DNA from: Planctomycetota bacterium
GTDB taxonomy: Bacteria > Planctomycetota > Phycisphaerae > FEN-1346
DNA length: 8,865 bases
NCBI GenBank assembly: GCA_026386995.1
Contig: JAPLMO010000172.1
Coordinates: 1 to 8,865 of the forward strand
Direction: 5' to 3'
Within the stretch, counting starts at the first letter, position 1. The number at the start of each line of letters is the position of its first letter. Shown one piece after another: positions 6,801 through 8,865 of the stretch. A model generated the notes under the pieces. The model was not told the DNA's origin and searched no databases. It saw only the letters and a list, made by a program, of their open reading frames with translations. Made by a program: the position numbers and the translations under genes.

Positions 6801-7603
6801 CTATTTACGCCAACCAGACTTTCAGCAGGCCCCCGTCAAGCCAGCCCATTGTCATCTCGAGCGCCGGTGCGACCCAAGTGGCCACGCGGACCCTGCTGCC
6901 CCTGGGCGGCACGGCCTTCGCCAACATGGGCCTGAACGATGGCGGCATGATGATCAGCGGCACGTTCCTCGACGACGTCCAGGTCGGCTTCCTTTTGAGG
7001 GCCATCCAGGCCGACGTCCGCTCCGCCGTCACCCAGTCGCCCCGCGTAACGCTCTATAACGGGCAGCGGTCGTACATCAGCGTCTCGACCGTCGTCACCT
7101 ACGTCGCCGACGCCAACCCGGTCGTGGCCGAAGCCGCCGTCGGCTGGGACCTCCAGATCAGCGCCATCCCGGTCGGCGTCACCCTCGACGTCAAGTCCAC
7201 CGTTTCCGCCGACCGCCGCTACGTCCAGATGGACCTCCGGCCGCAGCAGGCCTCGCTGGACACCAGCATCAACCCCACCGGGTTCCAGACCTACCCGATC
7301 TCGGCGGCCGTGCCTGGCGGCGTCGCGATGTTCACCATCGAACTGCCTCGCGTCTTCGTCCAGGACTTCAAGACCACTGTCAGCGTTCCGGACGGCGGCA
7401 CGCTGCTCCTGGGCGGCACGAAAAAGTTCAACGAGTCCGAGGTTGAGACCGGCGTGCCGATCCTCTCGAAGGTTCCGATCCTGAAACGCCTGTTCAACAA
7501 CCGCGCGTCGATGCGCACCGCCAGCAACCTGCTGATCCTCATCCGTCCCAAGATCATCATCCAGGCCGAAGAGGAACACAGACTCGGCTACGACAACTTC
7601 TAG
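3896..7603 (+). CDS. Giant TPR-containing outer-membrane secretin (PilQ/GspD family)
   Basis: The gene encodes 1235 aa from a TTG start, while typical PilQ/GspD proteins are about 600-800 aa. Secretins form the outer-membrane ring through which a type IV pilus or type II substrate passes. Residues 1-25 are a signal peptide, likely cut after VYA. Three related helical modules follow (about 43-90, 99-135 and 252-300); the first and third share LGFF. Residues 155-241 are three 29-residue Ala/Lys/Asp repeats. Residues 300-370 are a Pro/Val/Ala linker. TPR-like pairs lie near 380-425 and 556-600, with a charged helical stretch between. An STN-like N0 domain spans about 678-755 (IDLDFEKTSLDNVLKYISE, then VDLKVKRVSIESVFGLIL). 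A Gly-rich loop is at 802-826. A secretin N-domain follows near 856-905 (GLLIITQTRRGHEKVSDLLE). A Pro-rich insert covers about 920-1000. The core ends with VPDGGTLLLGG (1165) and VPILSKVPILKRLF (1188), the family hallmark. The C-terminus lacks an obvious pilotin-binding tail. The family call is firm; pilus versus secretion is not decided by this gene, though neighbours favour a pilus-type platform. Confidence 0.95.
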   Translation: MKLARIVFALALVGLMVGAAAMVYAAPANSGAAAKPNGPTAKQLLEDAKKLYAAQDYAGAQSRLGQIKPDQLGFFEGIDYRSMLDKTKKAAGAKAADEKAFDDGRQAYESKNYAVANPKLAQAASSEYIERAKSDAAKGLLSKAKDEQAAAEKAAKAKADAEAVAKAKDAADLKAKADADAKTAKAKTDAKAVAKAKDAADLKAKADADAKTAKAKADAESVAKAKDAADKQAKADADAKATAKAKQAKAESFLGAAKQAYKENKVVEARKALGELKALNVKLGFFDNLAMKSLDSNVAAAEKAAAAKPIEKPAPVAVAVKPVETPALVVKAVETPAPVAVAVKPVEKPVATATVTVVAKPAELPAPAAAGTLVQQAKRAEAEEEMKLGAAALAQHEYEKANIHYRKAVDLWPESEKAQVGLKEAMKLTGEHTEPLAGTLKDVREMERGRVIAEVQDLLALAERALSKAERPEDHNEALRPLAQADRTIDVAGVLMPEEQERLREEVYVLRKEITARKSTAEAGRERKAAQEAASREGQRRAAVEADRQNKVRQLWDSATELRKSMQFGEAIQILDRLIAIDPNDERALRWREDLQYLEAQAVQVGVRDARKQGYVASLTDSEESAIQPGDKVNGETRYLRYPQTKDWEELTKFRREFTKAVSAEPKAVADTRRRLSEEIDLDFEKTSLDNVLKYISEVQRGLNIVIDPDIAAGGVDLSTRVVDLKVKRVSIESVFGLILGSDLGYKVEPGYILITTKEKMQQNLPVVTYPVQDLVAQIPDFSDQAPRFEVGNVLAAAAQASGGGGGGANLFGAAAAGAGAEPSAGSTELIAIIQRTVSSQSDPRVAAWSDEGGPSAIEYMNGLLIITQTRRGHEKVSDLLEQLRRERAIMISVEARFCQVSDSFLQDITLDVDATFLSHPTGFELSNNPIGTGTQVINQPVLLPDGTGAIGPPVINPAPPPAFFPGPPIYANQTFSRPPSSQPIVISSAGATQVATRTLLPLGGTAFANMGLNDGGMMISGTFLDDVQVGFLLRAIQADVRSAVTQSPRVTLYNGQRSYISVSTVVTYVADANPVVAEAAVGWDLQISAIPVGVTLDVKSTVSADRRYVQMDLRPQQASLDTSINPTGFQTYPISAAVPGGVAMFTIELPRVFVQDFKTTVSVPDGGTLLLGGTKKFNESEVETGVPILSKVPILKRLFNNRASMRTASNLLILIRPKIIIQAEEEHRLGYDNF
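4358..4618 (+). repeat. Three tandem 87-bp repeats inside the secretin gene
   Basis: Copies lie at 4358-4444, 4445-4531 and 4532-4618 and each encodes 29 residues. The pattern starts AKAKADAEAV and continues AKAKDAADLK; copy 3 diverges most at its end. The landmark CTGTCGCCAAGGCC recurs at exactly 87-bp spacing (4383, 4470, 4557). The product should be one long Ala/Lys/Asp-rich helix, similar in style to TolA domain II. The in-frame unit allows copy-number change without loss of frame. Confidence 0.9.
4832..4932 (+). repeat. 32-bp direct repeat in the Pro/Val-rich linker of the secretin
   Basis: The same 32 bp, beginning CCCGCGCCGGTTGCCGTGG, occurs at 4832-4863 and 4901-4932, a 69-bp (23-codon) period. 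It encodes PAPVAVAVKPVE-type units and marks an internal duplication of the linker. Confidence 0.85.
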
Positions 7604-7622
7604 CCGCGCCGGGACGACCCAC

Positions 7623-7662
7623 AAGGGGTCAGGGGCCCAAGGCTCCTGGCCCCTTTGCTTTT
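7623..7662 (+). terminator. Strong intrinsic terminator after the secretin
   Basis: A 15-bp stem (7623-7637 with 7641-7655) has only two wobble pairs and a CAA loop. It is followed by T-G-C-TTTT (7656-7662). It begins 19 nt after the secretin stop and closes the envelope locus. Confidence 0.88.
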
Positions 7663-7871
7663 ACGCCGGTAGTGCGCCGGTTGGCGCCATCCCCGAGTCT
7701 GGCGGTCCGACGCGGGGGGCTTCAGGCACGGGCGCAGAATGTTCGAGCACGGTCACGCAACAGGGTGACCAGGCCACTCGTCTTTATGGATGCCGTACCC
7801 GGGGCGACGCTTTTTTGTTCCGGCCCGCGCACGGCAAGGCTATCATGACGTGCGTCGGGAGGAGGCGGCCG
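7663..7871 (+). other. Intergenic region between terminator and membrane-protein gene
   Basis: About 200 nt lie upstream of the preferred start. They contain small hairpins GCGCC-GGTT-GGCGC (7674-7687) and GGTCAC...GTGACC (about 7755-7774), and a T6 run (7811-7816). I see no riboswitch class or convincing promoter boxes, and any in-frame coding upstream of 7872 has no supporting ribosome site except weak ones. Confidence 0.4.
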
Positions 7872-8507
7872 GTGCTGGCGATCGTTCAATTTCTGGTGGC
7901 ACTGGAGATTATGCTGTTGCCCGCGTGGGCCGGGGCGATGTGCATCAGGCCCGCCCCGCTGGAATCCGAAATTCCTGATCTGAGATCTTCCCTTTCCCGC
8001 CTTGCCCGGGCCTCTTGGGGCCTGGCGCTTGCCGCGCTGGCGACGGTAGCCCTGGCGGCGCTAGCCGAAGGGCCGGCCGTCGCGGCCGCCCTGAAGGCGC
8101 AGGCCGTGGCAATGGGGTTCCTGGTCTTCCTTGCGGGCACGGCCACGGTGATCCAGCGCGCTGCCGGGCCGCGGGCTGCGCAGGTTGCGGCCACGCTCAT
8201 CGGGTGGCTTCTCTTGGCGGGACTCATCCTGGTCGGCCCGCTGACGGAACTCGTCCAAGGCCCCGCCCAGGGCCCGCTCGTCCGCTTCACCGTCTATGCC
8301 AACCCGCTGGTGGTTGCCGAGCGGACGTTGGGCCTGGACTGGCTGCATCAGGGCCTGACGTATCGCTTGACGCCGCTGGGGGAGAGTTTCGGGTACCTCC
8401 TGGGCGACGTGGCGTGGTGGAAGACGGCCCTGGCGCACCTGTTTATCGGATCGGGCCTGCTCGTCTTCAGCGCGACGGGCTGGCGGCGCCGCGAGGTGCG
8501 GAAGTAG
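7872..8507 (+). CDS. Multi-pass membrane protein of unknown function
   Basis: From a GTG start the product is 211 aa. GGAGGAGG (7858-7865) lies 6 nt upstream of this GTG, a much better site than those before the in-frame ATG at 7845 (220 aa) or the TTG at 7815 (230 aa); the start is a choice, not a certainty. Hydrophobic segments appear at about residues 1-21 (LAIVQFLVALEIMLLPAWAG), 45-68, 80-98, 105-123 and 183-201, and the protein ends basic (WRRREVRK). The first segment could be a signal peptide or anchor. A soluble-looking stretch (FTVYANPLVVAERTLGLDWL, then LTPLGESFGYLLGDVAWW) lies before the last segment. The last part loosely recalls ABC-2 permease C-termini, but the protein is short and no ATPase gene is adjacent, so I give no function. 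It follows a strong terminator and precedes a convergent dnaK, so it is probably a single-gene unit. Confidence 0.75.
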   Translation: MLAIVQFLVALEIMLLPAWAGAMCIRPAPLESEIPDLRSSLSRLARASWGLALAALATVALAALAEGPAVAAALKAQAVAMGFLVFLAGTATVIQRAAGPRAAQVAATLIGWLLLAGLILVGPLTELVQGPAQGPLVRFTVYANPLVVAERTLGLDWLHQGLTYRLTPLGESFGYLLGDVAWWKTALAHLFIGSGLLVFSATGWRRREVRK

Positions 8508-8527
8508 CGTAACAGAGAAGTACAAGG

Positions 8528-8606
8528 ATGTGGCACGGCCGGCTTGTCCGGCCGTGGGGGATCGCCTGCGAGTTTCCCACGGCCGGACAAGCCGGCCGTG
8601 CCACAT
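8528..8606. repeat. Perfect 31-bp inverted repeat with nested palindromes
   Basis: Arms 8528-8558 and 8576-8606 are exact reverse complements around a 17-nt spacer, with G-T pairs extending the stem on both sides. Each arm is itself a hairpin: CACGGCCGG-CTTGT-CCGGCCGTG (8534-8556) and CACGGCCGG-ACAAG-CCGGCCGTG (8578-8600). It lies between convergent genes and may be a bidirectional terminator, or a REP/BIME- or MITE-like dispersed element. Confidence 0.9.
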
Positions 8607-8633
8607 TTCGAAAACCTGCGCAAACGCTGCTGC

Positions 8634-8657
8634 AACCCCGACCTCACGGTCGGGGTT
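8634..8657 (-). terminator. Hairpin downstream of dnaK, probable terminator or dispersed repeat
   Basis: AACCCCGACC (8634-8643) and GGTCGGGGTT (8648-8657) form a perfect 10-bp stem with a 4-nt loop, 12 nt after the dnaK stop on the minus strand. There is no T-tract directly after it, so it may need help from the larger inverted repeat beyond or serve as a 3'-end stabiliser. Confidence 0.5.
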
Positions 8658-8669
8658 CGAAACGCAATT

Positions 8670-8865
8670 TTACCCCTTCACTTCGTACTCGGCGTCGATG
8701 ACGTCGTCGCCCTTGCCCGTGCCGCCGCTGGATGCGCCGCCCTTCGGGTCCGGGCCTGCGCTTCCGTCAGGGCCGGAAGGGGCGCCGGCGCCCGCGCCTG
8801 CGGTCTGGCCGGTCTGCTGGTAGAGCATCTGGGCGATGGCGTAGGATGCCTGCGTGAGGGCCTCG
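8670..8865 (-). CDS. dnaK: Chaperone protein DnaK (Hsp70), C-terminal 64 residues
   Basis: The gene enters from the right edge and stops at TAA (8670-8672). DnaK is the ATP-driven Hsp70 chaperone of the cytoplasm, working with DnaJ and GrpE. Only the end of the helical lid and the flexible tail are present: EALTQASYAIAQMLYQQ, then a Gly/Ala/Pro-rich disordered stretch, then KGDDVIDAEYEVKG at the very end. The DDVIDAEYE-type tail is diagnostic of bacterial DnaK. The gene converges on the membrane-protein gene at 7872-8507. Nothing upstream (grpE, dnaJ, heat-shock control) is visible. Confidence 0.93.
   Translation of the reverse strand, partial: EALTQASYAIAQMLYQQTGQTAGAGAGAPSGPDGSAGPDPKGGASSGGTGKGDDVIDAEYEVKG

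Noticed and set aside
7747..7815. Cyclic-di-GMP-type riboswitch, suggested by GGTCACGCAACAGGGTGACC
   Set aside because: Only a short hairpin matches; the conserved GEMM core and receptor helices are not present.
8530..8823. 97-codon plus-strand frame over the inverted repeat and dnaK end
   Set aside because: It is antisense to dnaK and crosses two palindromic structures; no protein signature is seen.

Overview
The window is GC-rich (roughly two thirds G+C) with strong C/G third-position bias. It carries most of one envelope-machine locus, then an unrelated membrane-protein gene, then the tail of a convergent dnaK. Long Ala/Pro linkers, a TPR-bearing secretin and the gene order all point to a Planctomycetes/PVC-type bacterium, probably environmental. 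That placement is inference from protein style and remembered synteny, not from a search.

Layout. (1) Positions 1-1681 and 1750-3498 hold three same-strand genes with short gaps (39 and 68 nt), and the second and third have good Shine-Dalgarno sites. They are the 3' end of a PilN/PilO-like protein, a single-pass protein with a PilO-like C-terminal domain, and a single-pass protein with a Pro/Ala linker and a fibronectin-III-like segment. The first is interrupted by a +1 frameshift in a run of seven G. (2) Positions 3499-3895 are a 397-nt non-coding region with hairpins, five copies of a GAGGCA/TGCCTC hexamer, candidate promoters and an AT-rich stretch. (3) Positions 3896-7603 encode a very large outer-membrane secretin (1235 aa) with a signal peptide, an Ala/Lys-rich tandem-repeat helix, TPR-like repeats, a secretin N0 (STN-like) domain and a canonical secretin C-terminus. 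A strong intrinsic terminator follows. (4) Positions 7872-8507 encode an unrecognised multi-pass membrane protein. (5) Positions 8508-8669 hold a near-perfect 31-bp inverted repeat and a second hairpin. (6) Positions 8670-8865, minus strand, are the last 64 codons of dnaK.

How the genes fit together. The first four genes look like the alignment subcomplex plus secretin of a type IV pilus or type II secretion-like machine: inner-membrane proteins with periplasmic domains connect to an outer-membrane gate. From memory the order resembles the Akkermansia pilus locus (Amuc_1101, 1100, 1099, 1098), which suggests a PVC-lineage version of PilM/N-PilO-(PilP position)-PilQ. The most notable points are the frameshift, the TolA-like repeat helix inside the secretin, the Fn3-like domain in the protein at the PilP position, the structured leader before the secretin, and the long nested inverted repeat next to dnaK.
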